64,000 nucleotides of DNA from Allium sativum. Taxonomy: Eukaryota > Streptophyta > Magnoliopsida > Asparagales > Amaryllidaceae. Both the position numbers and the translations under genes were made by a program. Below are positions 49,915 to 61,012 of the stretch, in pieces. Below the pieces are notes generated by a model, which had not been told where the DNA came from, did not search any database, and worked only from the letters and a program-made list of their open reading frames with translations. The stretch is from the NCBI GenBank assembly GCA_030737875.1, contig CM060911.1, positions 110,154,625 through 110,218,624 of the forward strand, given 5' to 3'. How positions within the stretch are numbered: the stretch's first letter is position 1; every line of letters begins with the position of its first letter.

Positions 49915-51165
49915 TTAGCTCAGATATCGTCGTAGGTGCTGAGCGTTCCAGGCTCTGGGAATCTCCTCACCGTCCACGGTCATTAGCTTGAACGCTCCTG
50001 TATCAAGCTTCCGTTGGATGGTGTATGGTCCTTCCCATTTTGGACCCAATTGGGTTGAAGGCGGGAAGACTCGCTTCAGTACTAGGTCTCCTGGTTCAAA
50101 GGTTTTGAGGCGAACCTTCCGGTCATAATAACATGCTACTTGATGTCGACGTCTTGAGGCACGCAAGTCGGCTTCATCTCTTTTTTCTTCAATCATATCA
50201 AGAGATTCTAGGAGGAGCACTTTATTCGTCATCGGGTCATAGTACGCAACTCGATGAGAAGGGACTTCCAATTCTACCGGGATCACGGCTTCAGACCCAA
50301 AGGAAAGTGAATAGGGAGTATGGCTGGTAGCTATCTTAAAGGTCATCCTGTAGGCCCATAAAGCTAATGGCAACTCATCTACCCATATGGCTTTGGCCTG
50401 CTCCAGCCGCTTCTTTAGAATTGATTTAATGACTTTATTTACGGCTTCGACCTGTCAATTTGACTGCGGATGAGCTACTGCAGTGCATCGTTTATCAATC
50501 TTATGTTTCTGGCAGAAGTTTTTGAACTTGATGCTGTCAAATTGCGTCCCATTTTCGGTTATGATGGTCATCGGAATCCCGAATCGACAAATAATGTTTC
50601 TGACCACAAAACTGATCACCTTCCTTGCCGTGATGGTTGTTAGAGGTTCAGCTTCCACCCATTTTGTGAAGTAGTCCACGACAACGATCGCGTACTTAGC
50701 TCCTCCTCTGGCAATAGGTAACACTCCAATAATGTTAATTCCCCACATGGCAAACGACCATGGACTTACCATTGAATTGAGCTGAGTCGGAGGCGCTCTG
50801 GGAACTTTACCATATCTTTGACATCTATCGCAGCGTCGTGAATAATCAGCCGCGTCTTTGTTCACGGTAGGCCAGAAATATCCGTACCGTAACACTTTCT
50901 TTGTTAGGGTTTGGCCCCCAGTATGATCTCCACACTCACCTTCGTGCACCTCTTGCAGTACACGTTTGATGTCGTCGTGTGTGACACACCGTAATAGGGG
51001 CATTGAAAACCCTTGACGATAAAGGACGTCGTCCTGTAAAACATATCTTGTAGCCTTACGTCTTATAGCTCGTCTTTCGCTCTTCTTCAATGGGAGGGTT
51101 CCATTTTTGAGAAAATTCTTAATTGATGTCATCCAGAATTCTCTTTCTAGTTCGACTTCCAAGGC
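49915..51165 (-). pseudogene. Gypsy-1 integrase
   Basis: The zinc-binding region has HEGECGDHTGG and CDRCQRYGKVPRAPP. In the catalytic core two acidic residues are altered: WGINIIG where WGMDIIG is usual (Asp to Asn), and ITENGTQF where ITDNGTQF is usual (Asp to Glu). The third (QVEAVNK) is kept. A TGA at 50457-50455 lies just before QVEA. The C-terminal part is open to 49915 with FEPGDLVLKRV, GPKWEGPYTI and RAWNAQHLRRYLS. Integrase inserts the cDNA into chromosomes; this copy cannot. Confidence 0.88.
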
Positions 51166-51714
51166 TAGCTCTGTTTCCATTAGGTCGAAACTTGGTGAAT
51201 CCAACACCTCTATCGGGACCATTTCGGTTTCTTTAACATTATCAAAACTTGCTAGCTTTGCCAGTCGGTTTGCTTTCTGATTTTCCGCTCTCGAAATGTG
51301 TGTTATGCAATAATGATCCAAACCTTCTAATAAATCCCTTACCTTTTTGAGATAAGTGATGAGTCGAGGTCCTTTAGCAGCAAATTCTTCCCGAACTTGA
51401 CATACAGCTATCTTGGAATCGCAATACATATCTAGTGTCTTCACTCCCAAATCTTTGGCGAGTTTCAGCCCGGCAATCAGGGCTTCATACTCGGAATCGT
51501 TGTTAGTAGCAACAAACTCTAATCGTAATGCATAGTAGATAGATCGTCCTTCAGGAGTTATCAAAACAACTCCGGCGCCAGACTTTCTATCATTCTTGGC
51601 TCCATCCATATATAATTTCCACGGACTAAGCTCTAATCCTCGATCCAAAGCAACTACCTTATCACCCACCGTTTCCTCTTCAAGAATTGTAAATTCTGCT
51701 ATAAAGTCAGCCAA
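51166..51714 (-). pseudogene. Gypsy-1 second RNase H domain
   Basis: Reads KLYMDGAKNDRKSGAGVVL, NNDSEYEALIAGLKLA, MYCDSKIAVCQV and HISRAENQKANRLAKLA, the pattern of an archaeal-like RNase H with Asp, Glu, Asp and Asn/Asp sites. Such an extra RNase H after the ordinary one marks the Tat lineage. It is separated from the upstream domain by a frameshift near 51720 in a run of six G. Confidence 0.85.
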
Positions 51715-53053
51715 GGCCTGCCCCCCTTATTGACCTTCGCGGCTGAAAGTTCAAATCAAACCGACTAAGCTCGATATTCCATTTAAGTAATCGCCCCGAT
51801 GCTTCGGGTTTCTGCATCACTTGTCTCAAAGGTTGGTCGATATACACAACTATTGGGTGTGCCTGAAAATAATGGCGGAGTTTGCGGGAAGCAATCAGGA
51901 GGCTATAATCAAGCTTCTCTATCTTTGGGTAGTTACATTCTGCAGTAGCTAGTTTTTTGCTTACGTAATACACAGGTTTCTGGTCCTCTTTACGTACTAA
52001 TGCCGCGCTAACGGCATTAGATGATATGGCCAAATAGACGAACAAATCCTCATGTTCCACAGACTTTGATAATATTGGAGGCTTTTCTAAGAATTCTAAT
52101 AGATTCCGGAACACCTCCACACAGTCGGGAGTCCATTCAAAATTTCGTTTTCCATGCTTTATGAGATCGAAGAAAGGTACACACTTGTCTGTTGCTTTGG
52201 AGATGAACATGCCCAGTGCTGCAACCTTCCCAGCTAAGCTATGAACATCCCTAATCTTTCGCGGCTCCTCTATATTCCAAATTGCTGCTATTTGGTTTGG
52301 ATTGATTTCAATTCCTCTGGAGATCACGATGAAGCCAAGGAACTTGCCCGATGCTACGCCAAAAGAACACTTCAAGGGATTCAACTTCATCCCATACCTT
52401 CGTAGTATGCCGAATATTTCTGCTAAGTCCTTCGTATGATTGGGAGATTGCTTGGATTTCACGAGCATATCATCCACGTAAACTTCCATGGTTTTCCCGA
52501 TTTGATTGTAAAACATGCAGTTGACTAGGCGCTGATAAGTAGCTCCCGCATTTTTTTATCCAAACGGCATTACGATGTAACAATATAATCCCAAGTCTAT
52601 GATAAAGCTTGCATGCTCTTGATCTGGTATGTGCATGGGAATTTGATTGTACCCGGAATAAGCGTCTATAAAGGATAAAAGTTCGTGCCCGGTAGTTGAA
52701 TCTACTAGTTGATCAATCCTGGGAAGAGGAAAGCTATCCTTCGGGCAAGCCTTGTTTAAATCAGAAAAGTCGATGCACGTTCTCCACTTCCCTTTTGACT
52801 TTTTAACTAGGACAGGATTCGATATCCAGTCGGGATATTTCGAATCCTTAATGAATCCATTACCTTCTAGCTTCTCTACTTCTTCTTTCAAAGCTGCTGA
52901 CCGCTCTGGACCCAACATCCGTCTCTTCTGCTTGACTGGTGGGTGCTTTGGATTAGTGCACAAAGAGTGGCTCATGATGGTAGGCGAAATTCCACACATG
53001 TCAGCGTGAATCCAGGCAAACACGTCCAGATTTGCCCTTAAAAAATCAGCCAA
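51715..53053 (-). pseudogene. Gypsy-1 reverse transcriptase and RNase H
   Basis: RT motifs in order: KWRTCIDFSDLNKACPKDSFPLPRID (given here as a guide only in part: WRTCIDFSDLNKA), SFIDAYSGYNQIPM, YVDDMLVKSK with the YVDD catalytic box intact, then the ordinary RNase H/connection with PVYYVSKKL and YFQAHPIVVYID. A TAA at 52558-52556 replaces the residue after MPFG (normally Leu in MPFGLKNAGATYQ). The remainder continues in the same frame. Confidence 0.9.
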
Positions 53054-53244
53054 TTCCCTCTCTCTAACTGGATCAGTTGCAAGCCGATCTTTAGTACTTT
53101 TGTTGGATCCGCTTCATCAATAGGTATATAAATTGTTATTTCGTTGGGAGTTTCCTTCTTGTCCCCGGGTTCTCTATCCTCTCTGGGATCTATATCCTCG
53201 AGCACGTCTGAGGGTGACTCTCTTGGGGCAGGACCCCTTAGTTA

Positions 53245-54144
53245 CTATGCCGAGGCCTCCTTTGGAGGGGCGGAATCATCTTTAGCATCTATGTTCAACC
53301 CCTTCATTAACATCTTTAACTCTGCCACGTAACAAGCTCGTCCCGTAGCTTGGTCGCCCCTCATCGTCCCAACTCCTGAGTCAGTCGGGAATTTAAGCAG
53401 CAAGCACCAAGGCGCAATACATGCCCTAAATTCGGCAAGGGCCGGTCGGCCTAGCAAGGCATTGTAAGGTGACTCCAAATCCAAAACTACAAACGGCAGG
53501 ATCCTTACTCTCTAGCGATCTCCCTGCCCTAGAGTGACTGGTAATTCCACAAAACCCATCGGAGTTGTAGATACTCCATTAAAGCCACGTATCCATCCTT
53601 GACATGGTTTTAAGTCTTTTGCTTCGAGCTTCATTTGTTCGAAAGCTTTCTTAAAGAGGATATTAACCGAGCTTCCTTTGTCCACTAACACTTTATGGAC
53701 TAAGGCAGGTCCGATTGTCGTGGTAATCACCAATGGATCGTTGGTTGGAGATTGAACTCCAAAATCATCTCTATTACGGAATATGACATCATCTGACATC
53801 GTTTTTTGCTGTTTTATTGGAGTGACGTCTTCAAGGCTGCTGCATTCTCCTACTTCAAAATGCTTAGCGGCGTTGACATACTGGTCCATTGCTTTAAAAC
53901 TACGACTAACTAGGTGAGGTCCGCCTATAATAGAGTTAATGACGATCCTCTTACCTTTTTGCTGAGCTGTGGGTTTCAAAGCAGGCTGGTCTTGGTTCGG
54001 GGCTTGTCCCCCTTGCCCCCTGGCCCTTAGGGAGGCCTTGTACTCATCCAACTTCCCTTCTCGCAGCAATTTTTCGACGATATCCCTCAAATGACGGCAC
54101 TCATTGGTGGAATGACCGTGTGTACCATGAAATAAGCAAAACTT
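53245..54144 (-). pseudogene. Gypsy-1 gag zinc knuckle and protease
   Basis: Just after a stop comes CLFHGTHGHSTNEC, a zinc-knuckle-like motif, then a Gln/Lys-rich linker. The aspartic protease has VLVDKGSSVNILFKKAF where this group usually has LVDxGSS; the Asp is kept. After a frame break at about 53512 the protease end is seen as SPYNALLGRPALAEFRA. An acidic linker and several stops (53240-53060) precede RT. Confidence 0.8.
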
Positions 54145-55983
54145 TCATGTTTCAATCTCTTTCTCAGTAGAATCTTTGGGCGGTGGTTTTTTGTACTGCA
54201 ATATGCTGTACGTATCTAAATAAATGTTCTCCAATGTATCATTTAACGATGTGTAATTTTCAGAAGTCTGGAATCTGGGTCTTTTATTAGAGCTATTCCC
54301 TCGGTTCCTGTTCCTTCTATTTTCGTTCCCATTTCTATTGCTATTACCACCACTCTGGTTGCCAACATTTACTTCCACCTTCCCTGAACTGTCACCAGAT
54401 TGTTTCACAGCAATGTGACTCTGGACACCCTCCTTCGAGGCCCCTTCGGACTTTCTCTTTCGATTTGCCTTAGCTTCTTCTCGCCTTAAGAGAACATTAG
54501 CCTTTTCACAGAACAATTCTCTAGTAGGAGGTGGTTTTCCAGCTAAGTAATCCCCAAACTCTGTGTCAGGATCTACCCCTTCTATCAAGGCCATTAAGAT
54601 AGTGGGCTCATGGGGATCACTAACTTCGGTGACGGCCAGGTTGAAGCGATCCAGATATGACTTCAAAGATTCTCCTGGGGCTTGTTTAATTCGTGACAAT
54701 TCTATGACGGTCTTAGAATTTTGGGCATGGAGTCGAAACTGATTCATGAAGCTCTCACTCAATTCTGTGAAATTTGATACCGACCGAGGAGGGAGTCAGG
54801 TGAACCACATCAACGCTACATCTTCAAGATAGATTGGAAAAGCTTTGCATTTTACGGCGTCCGGAGCTACTGCCGCATTCATGAACCATGCATATCTCAT
54901 CAGATGCTTCCCTGGGTCTGTTCTTCCTGAATATCGATCCATCTGAGGCAAGTTGAATCGCAGGGGGAACTGGAAATTCAGTATGTCATCTGTGAAGGGG
55001 GTATGACTTCGTTCACTACCCCAGTCTTCATTAGTATAGTGCCGGCTTTCGGACATGATCTTACGCACCATTGCCCATACATCGACATTTGTTAATGTCT
55101 GCATAGGCTCTCTTGATGTGATGTTCGGGTTACCCCTGGGTTCTTGGTCTGGGGACAACCTCCTGTTTCTGGCAGCAGCTGCTCTATGTTGTTCTCTATG
55201 CTCTCGGTCGATCTCAGGTGGTAGAGGTTGGAGAAGCTGTTGCTGCATGATGTTGGTAATATTAGGATCTCTGGGTAAGACGTGGGATCCACGCATGGGT
55301 AGCAACATAGGCTGTTGTAGACTCGGGTCATCAGAGCCCAATGCACGAGCAGCGTCTTCTCGGGATCCCAAAGATCCAAAAGTCAATTGATCAAGGTTCT
55401 GAGGTCGTTCAAGCTGCTTCCTCTCGCGAGGGCGTTCCTCCTCCGAAGAAGACGAATCATCTGTAGTAAGACGGCGTGTCGGGGAAGGAGACTTCTGCCT
55501 CCGGAGCTCCTGTAGTTCTCTACCCATAGTGATCATGTTTTCCTACATGCGAAGGTTGTCACATCTTTGGGCTTCCAATGCTTCTTTGGTGCTCTGAAGC
55601 ATATCAAGAAAACGTGAAAAATCTCCCTGAGTAATGGGTGCAGATGGATCAGGCTGAACATTTGTCATCGTGGCTGGAATCGGAGCGTTGGAGGGAGCTC
55701 GAGTAGAAGTTCCAGCTTCATTCTAGTTCGGATCGGATCGGTTCATAGCAGCCTAGTCGGGGTGGTTCGGATGGAGAGAATGTGTGCCCCGACCTCATCA
55801 GATCAGATCGGTGCCTTGAACCCAGTTCGGATCGGCACCTACGATCCAGTTCGGGTCCTCCTGATTGGAGTGATCTGCTCCAGAGCTTTGAGCGCGTGAC
55901 CTTGTTAACACGATAGCTTGCTGATCTTCTCTGGAATCATTTCCCCTAGCGCCTTGCACTTCTTTTCCTTTGGTCTTAGTCAT
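54145..55983 (-). pseudogene. Gypsy-1 gag
   Basis: Starts MTKTKGKEVQGARGN at 55983, about 130 bp after the primer site. The capsid region (Retrotrans_gag-like) is seen as YAWFMNAAVAPDAVKCKAF, ALMWFT and SESFMNQF, followed by LSRIKQAPGESLKSYLDRF. In-frame stops: one ending at 55798, two TAG near 55740 and 55710, TAG near 55543, TGA near 54794 (normally Arg after WFT) and TGA at 54147-54145 (likely Trp). Most fit C-to-T or G-to-A changes. Confidence 0.85.
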
Positions 55984-56111
55984 TACACTTGACTCTCCAG
56001 TAGTTAGTCAACAAGTATTGAAAGATGTCAAAGAGAAGGGATTAACTTCTTTGAACTTGAAGGTCCAAATAGTAGAATGATAATCCCGAAAAGGCTGATA
56101 ATTCGAAAGGT

Positions 56112-56128
56112 TCTCAGTGAAAGCACCA
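56112..56128 (-). other. Primer binding site of Gypsy-1
   Basis: Minus strand TGGTGCTTTCACTGAGA, three bases after the 5' LTR end. TGGTGC-type sites occur in Tat-like gypsy elements. I do not assign the tRNA with certainty. Confidence 0.65.
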
Positions 56129-56131
56129 AAA

Positions 56132-57019
56132 TGTTAGACCAAAAATTGGTTCTAACACCCAAATTAATTATGATTTCAATGAAATAGAATCAAAAAGCAA
56201 CAAAGAACACGCGATTTATAGTGGTTCGGCGTTAACGAGCCTACGTCCACTTTGTTTTCTTTTAATTGATGATTTAAATACAAATACAGCAATGATTCTC
56301 ACTCAACTCCACAATTACAATGCATAAACTCACTCAAATCTCTCAAAAATAGACTTTAAGAGACGATTTTGATCTGAATGTAGCTATGAAATTCAGCTAT
56401 GGAGGAAGTTAGAACTGAGAATTTGCCAAAAGATCCTTCCAAATGCCTCCAGATGGTGTATTTATAGGTGAAAAATCTCTTCGAAGTGGCTCCGGTTCGG
56501 AATTGTGTGGCACCCATCCCACAAGAGTCGGGTTCGGAGGCTTTCAGATGATGACAGCGCATCGATTTTGTGGGAGATCGTGGGAGAAATGGTCATGCTT
56601 AGTCCGAGTCTTCAGGGAATGTGTGTAGCAACGGTCACAGGTTCAGAGAAAGGGGTTCGGATCGGCTGCCTCCGATCCGATCCGATGAAGCCTCCTGCCT
56701 TATGATGTTGCTGTCGTACTCCTCTGTTCCAATCCGATAAGGCCACTTGTTATTTTCTGATTTTGCTGACGTATCTCCCCAATCCGAACCGACGAGGCCA
56801 CTCGCTATCCTCTAATGTTGCTGACGCATCACCGATCCGAACCGATGAGGCCGCTCGTTATCCTCTAATGTTGCTGACATATCACCGATCCGAACCGATG
56901 TGATTTCTGCATCTTTGATCTCTACTTTTTTCCTGCGCTATTTCCTTCCGATTCGAACCGATTGGTTACTTTCTCACTGTTTGCTCTTTGTGTAGCCTAG
57001 TTCACAAAGTAGGCTAACA
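56132..57019 (-). repeat. 5' LTR of Gypsy-1
   Basis: Starts TGTTAGCCTAC and ends GGTCTAACA on the minus strand. It carries the same 55-bp tandem units (56740-56900) as the other LTR. TATAAA on the minus strand at 56220-56215, followed by TCGCGTG, is the likely promoter of the genomic RNA. Confidence 0.93.
56215..56220 (-). promoter_or_regulatory. TATA box of the Gypsy-1 5' LTR
   Basis: CACTATAAATCGCG on the minus strand, conserved in both LTRs (the other copy at 43102-43097). Its place in the LTR, about 85 bp before the LTR end, fits a short R-U5. Confidence 0.65.
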
Positions 57020-57024
57020 AGGGA

Positions 57025-58616
57025 CATAATCACCTATGAAGACATATGTAAGAATTAGATAAGAATGAAATGTCTAATAATTACAATTAGGAATTGTAAT
57101 TGCACTTATGACACGAGGTTAGGTTACAATAGTGGTGGAAGTTTGCCCGGACCCGAACGACATATCCAGCAGCCACTAATGTTGACACAAGGTTAGGCCC
57201 AACTTGTGGAAGAAGTCTACCGGGACCCGACCGAGATATCCAGCATTCACAAGTTGTAGGCCTAATGTGGGAGGTCTAGCCCATTATAAACCATAATTGG
57301 ACATGGTAATGAATTGGACTACTTAACCTAATTTAATCCATAGGGATTGTATGATTATGAACTAAAGTTAGGGTTAAGTAAAATTGGTTGGACAGTGGGT
57401 GCGTTAAGTAAATCTGAATAGGTGGGTAATATTTACATATAGGCCCACGAACTTAACCCGATAAGGTTATCTAATTAAAGATACCTAGTGGTATACATAA
57501 CCAGTGGAAATTATAAAAGTTATGTAATTAAAGACACCTTTTAGGGTAAGCATAACTAGTGGAAATGAATAGGGCTATGTAATTAAAGATACCTAAGGGT
57601 ATACATAGTCAGTGAAAACCTAAAGGGGGATACAAGACAAATGGGAGAGCTTGTATCATATTGTGTGGGACCCATTTAAGTCAGTAACCCGGAGTAGGTA
57701 TCAAACAAAGTACTCTGTACTAGGCGGAGAAGGGGCACACTTACTGACTGATTGTAAGAGATCCAAACGTGGAGGACAGTGTGAGCGACGCAAACCGACC
57801 GGGCCATGTGTGTGCATGAGCCAGGCAGAGGGGGATAAGATGACCGTGACACCTGTAGATATGGGGCTGTGCATATCAGTGAGGGGTTGCCCCTTGGGAC
57901 TTGATACATCCTGCGGTGGGGCCGACACAGATCATCTACGGAGCAGGAAGCCGATTAATTAGGGTAGTATTTAGGGTATATTTGGACATATACCCAAGTC
58001 TACTACCTTGAAGTGTAAGGGATCATCTCATTCTGGTTATACTATTAATAGTGCACAGTAATCATTAGGGAAGCACATATACTTTATCATGTCTACCTTG
58101 TCATACATGTCATTTATGTAGTGGTCTCTCTTATCCACTTTATATGCCTGTCATGCTACTTCTATTTATTTACTAGCTAAAAGTCACTAGACTCGCCAGA
58201 CTTTATGTCTGACCCTTTTTGTTTCTCCTTCTTTCTTCCGTCCCCACAAGGTTCTCAGGGAGGAAACACTCAGGCTTGACGGTGATTCTGCTTACTTTTG
58301 CTAGAGCTGCTGATATGTATGGCTCAAGCTCCTATCCTTGTTGCTATGGCTATATTTTGTTCTTGGGGAATTTTACTTCTTTTATGTACTCTGATATTTT
58401 TGAAGTACAAGACAGTAATTTTTATGTTGTAATGGGCTTTTATGTTTCAGACATGTGATGTTTTTGGACCACGGTATCTTATGATAAATAAAGTTTTTAT
58501 TCCGCTGTTATTCTATATATCTATCTTGTAATATTCTGTGTCTCCTTACCTATTACGATTCATGAAACTTAATGCATTCCCTTTGTGAGTGACATTAACG
58601 GACGTGGGGTGTCACA
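57025..58616 (+). repeat. Right part of the solo LTR with internal repeats
   Basis: Contains two tandem units of roughly 90 bp at 57110-57280 (GGTTAGG ... GGACCCGA/GGGACCCGA ... ATATCCAGCA) and about three 60-bp units at 57465-57615 (TAATTAAAGAYACC ... ATAACNAGTGGAAA). Overlapping open frames near 57650-57960 on both strands carry no known domain. AATAAA is at 58487. Confidence 0.75.
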
Positions 58617-58721
58617 GGTTTAATCAAGGAAGACTTAGCACACGAAGGCAATAGTGAACAGAAATGTGCATTATTACAAACGAAACTGAAGCCCCAAATC
58701 CTTATAACAACATCGAACTGA
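58617..58721 (+). pseudogene. Captured gene-like fragment in CACTA-2, right part
   Basis: With the duplicated GGTTT counted once, the frame of 41217-41740 continues as LIKEDLAHEGNSEQKCALL for 33 codons to a TGA at 58719-58721. This shows the solo LTR entered a formerly continuous reading frame. Identity unknown. Confidence 0.45.
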
Positions 58722-59423
58722 TACCAATCCTTACAACAACATTTTAAGGATTGTCACTGTTAGTACCAGCAAACCAACAAACGAAATTAAAGCCCCAAAT
58801 ATAACTATTTAAATCCAACAATAAAATTCTTAGCTTATGCAGAATTATCGAAAAATGCGATTATAACAAATTCAGCAGGAATTTGGAAGTTGAATACGCT
58901 GAATAACTCAATTTCTCTAATGCCTTAACCCCGGTTTTATTTTTGAAACAATGACTGAATCACTAGAAACTCATATTTGATTTCGTTAAGGACCGACTGG
59001 AGATGTGTGCCCCCAGATCGAAGATTAGTTATTGAAGATTTTGATATTTTGGGGGTTAACAAAATGAAAATTAGGGATTGAAGATTCTAAAATTTTGGGG
59101 GTTAGAACAAAAGTGAGTGAACGAAAATAAAACCGGGAAATGGAAATAAGTGAGATGTGGATTGATGGCGTGGATTAACGGCGGAGATATTGTTTTAACT
59201 AATGGTGCAGATCGCCATGTAGAACATGGAAAGATCTGTTATAGCAACAGTGTACGAAATGTTGCATCGTGTTACACTTGTTTATCTAGAGCAACACATT
59301 TTTATGGCTACGGTAACACTAAATATAAAACGTTGCAGCAGGACCAAAATAGTATAACTATCGGGACATTTTGGCTAGCAACGCCTTGCAAATTCGGTGC
59401 ATTAGGCCATTTATGGCATAGTG
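58722..59423. repeat. Right terminus of CACTA-2
   Basis: Leader-like sequence with a duplicated ATTGAAGATT ... TTTTGGGGGTTA (59030-59105), then subterminal words and the terminal repeat ending GGCATAGTG. A 99-codon open frame at 59150-59449 overruns the terminus and TSD and is not a gene. Confidence 0.75.
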
Positions 59424-59432
59424 GTAGTAACA

Positions 59433-59444
59433 TTTGCCCCCTCA
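59433..59444 (-). other. Polypurine tract of Gypsy-2
   Basis: Minus strand TGAGGGGGCAAA followed directly by TGTTAC, the LTR start (59432), then TSD GTA and CACTA-2. Very like the Gypsy-1 tract. Confidence 0.75.
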
Positions 59445-59779
59445 GCTAGTGAAGGGGTGTTTTTGACTTTTCAAGTCAAATATCTTCCTAGGATTTTCTC
59501 ATATTTCACTTGCATGAACTTCAACAACTAATTTTACATGTTGGAACCATCTTTTGCAAGTTTGTTTTCATCTTTATTTGCATATATAACTGGTAAGGAA
59601 TTGTTCGGGACTGATTGCCGACATTATATCAAATTCATGTCTTTTACATGCTATCAGAAAATAGGAGAAAGTGTTTAGGGGATTCCCTGGTTGTCAATTG
59701 TGAATAGATATTATCGTTGATGTCAGATTCCATAATAAAATATCTAGGGCACCGCCTTTGCAGAGGTCTTCCCCAATCC

Positions 59780-60245
59780 ACCCTTTATTACTTGGGTATT
59801 AATGGACTGGAGGCCTAGAATTAATTTTTGTCGATAATGGAAATCCCGTATTGATTTTTATCCAGGCAATCGATGAGTGAAGACCAGAATTCATCTTCTG
59901 GTATTATCTGAAATCCCAAACCAGCCTTCATTCAGGCAATTACAGATTGGAGACCAGAATTCCGCTTCTATTATTCAAAAAAGTCCTAAACCAACCCTTA
60001 TTTGGGTAACTTAAATATTGAAGACTAGAATTCCATTTCTAGCATTAAAAGAAGTCCCGAACCTTCGAGTAATTTAAAGATTAAAGACATTAATAGAAGT
60101 CCCGAACCAACCGTTATTTGGGTAACTTAAAAATTGAAGACCAGAATTCCATTTCTGGCATTAATAGAAGTCCTGAACCAGCCCTTATTCGGGTACTTTA
60201 AAGATTGAAGACCAGAATTCCACTTCTAGAATTAATATTTCTTAC
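59780..60245. repeat. Tandem repeats in the Gypsy-2 3' zone, set 1
   Basis: About six units of 65-80 bp with GAAGACCAGAATTCCATTTC, then AGTCCCGAACC and CTTATTTGGGTAACTT. Tandem repeats between pol and the 3' LTR are known from Tat/Ogre elements. Confidence 0.85.
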
Positions 60246-61010
60246 CCTTCCCTCTGTTGGGCTTAATTTATGAAGCAGAGGTCGTACGTGTTTTTTGAGC
60301 CACTCTATAGGCTTTTGTTGTTAAAGCAGAGGATGTACGTGCTATGTTGGTCACTCTTTGGGCATGTGCGTCTGGTGCGCTTGGCTAGCTTATCCAAAAG
60401 CAGGGCCCAAGGAATTACTTGACCTCCCTCTAGGAGGCGCCTTATACTGACCATCGTAGGCGATGATAAGATCTTAGATGCTTAATCCGGGCAGTCGTAG
60501 ACGCGGAAGTAAGGCTTACTCTTTTGATGCTCTACCCTGACCGTCGTAGGTGACAATAAAGACTTACACTTCACCCCCTCCAAGGGGTGCCCTATCCTAA
60601 CCATCGTAGGCGATGATAGGGGTTTGCGTTCCCTTCTGCGGGTAACGCAGAACATAAGCAAAGGTAGGACATGCTCTTCTGCGAGCAGAGGTAGGATGTG
60701 CTTAGTTCATAGCAGAGGCAGAGCGTACTCTTCTGCGAGCAGAGGCAGGGCGTGCTAGTTAGATGCTCTGTCATGACCATTTCTGGTGTGGGTCGGAGGC
60801 TTTCGCTTTTGATGCTTTAACCTGTCCCTTCATGTTTTGGGCGCAGAGAAAGACTTACATACGACCCCCCCTCCGGGGGCGCCTTGCCCTGACCAACCTT
60901 GGCGATGACAAGGATTTCTATCCATTTGCAGTTTGACCCATCTTGGGTTACTCTGGCCTTGAGAGGGTTTCCATACCCTTAGTTATGTAAATATTCTAGG
61001 AGAAATGTTT
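60246..61010. repeat. Tandem and dispersed repeats in the Gypsy-2 3' zone, set 2
   Basis: Repeated modules with CCNTCGTAGGCGATGAT (60440-60620 and 60895), GCTCTACCCTGACC-type words, and TCTTCTGCGAGCAGAGG at 60675-60760. The GC content is higher than the surroundings. A 62-codon minus-strand frame at 60592-60780 is a repeat read-through. Confidence 0.75.
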
Positions 61011-61012
61011 CT

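Larger units (their letters stand above)
43014..57019 (-). mobile_element. Gypsy-1: Ty3/gypsy (Tat-like) retrotransposon
   Basis: Flanked by a perfect TSD, AGGGA (43009-43013 and 57020-57024). Both LTRs are 888 bp (43014-43901 and 56132-57019). On the minus strand the order is 5' LTR, primer site, gag, protease, reverse transcriptase with RNase H, a second RNase H, integrase, a spacer, an antisense gene on the plus strand, purine tract, 3' LTR. The second RNase H after RT and the antisense ORF between pol and 3' LTR point to the Tat lineage (Grande/Retand-like). Every pol domain is disrupted, so the copy cannot move by itself. Confidence 0.93.
41741..58616 (+). mobile_element. Solo LTR, Tekay/Del-like, split by Gypsy-1
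   Basis: Begins TGTAACACAC and ends GGGGTGTCACA, flanked by a perfect 5-bp TSD, GGTTT (41736-41740 and 58617-58621). Without Gypsy-1 and its duplicated AGGGA it is about 2865 bp (41741-43013 plus 57025-58616). It has no gag-pol and no second LTR. A polyadenylation signal AATAAA lies at 58487-58492, about 125 bp before the end, fixing plus orientation. TGTAACACCC/GGGTGTTACA ends with LTRs of 2-4 kb are typical of Tekay/Del chromoviruses; the assignment is inference. A solo LTR with a TSD indicates LTR-LTR recombination after insertion. Confidence 0.8.
39771..59423. mobile_element. CACTA-2 transposon with nested insertions
   Basis: The left end reads CACTACGCCATAAAAGGCC. The right end read inward is CACTATGCCATAAATGGCC, so the 19-bp terminal repeats differ at two positions. 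A perfect 3-bp TSD, GTA, flanks it (39768-39770 and 59424-59426). After removing the nested solo LTR and Gypsy-1 the element is only about 2.8 kb and has no recognisable transposase. It is therefore non-autonomous and carries a captured gene-like fragment. Subterminal words such as GGCAACGT, TTGTTACAGTAG and CTGTAGCAACAT (39800-40010) recur in the right end (59270-59400). Confidence 0.9.

Noticed and set aside
57650..57962. Overlapping open frames of 75-103 codons on both strands
   Set aside because: They lie in the solo LTR in a locally GC-richer stretch; no domain or consistent frame.
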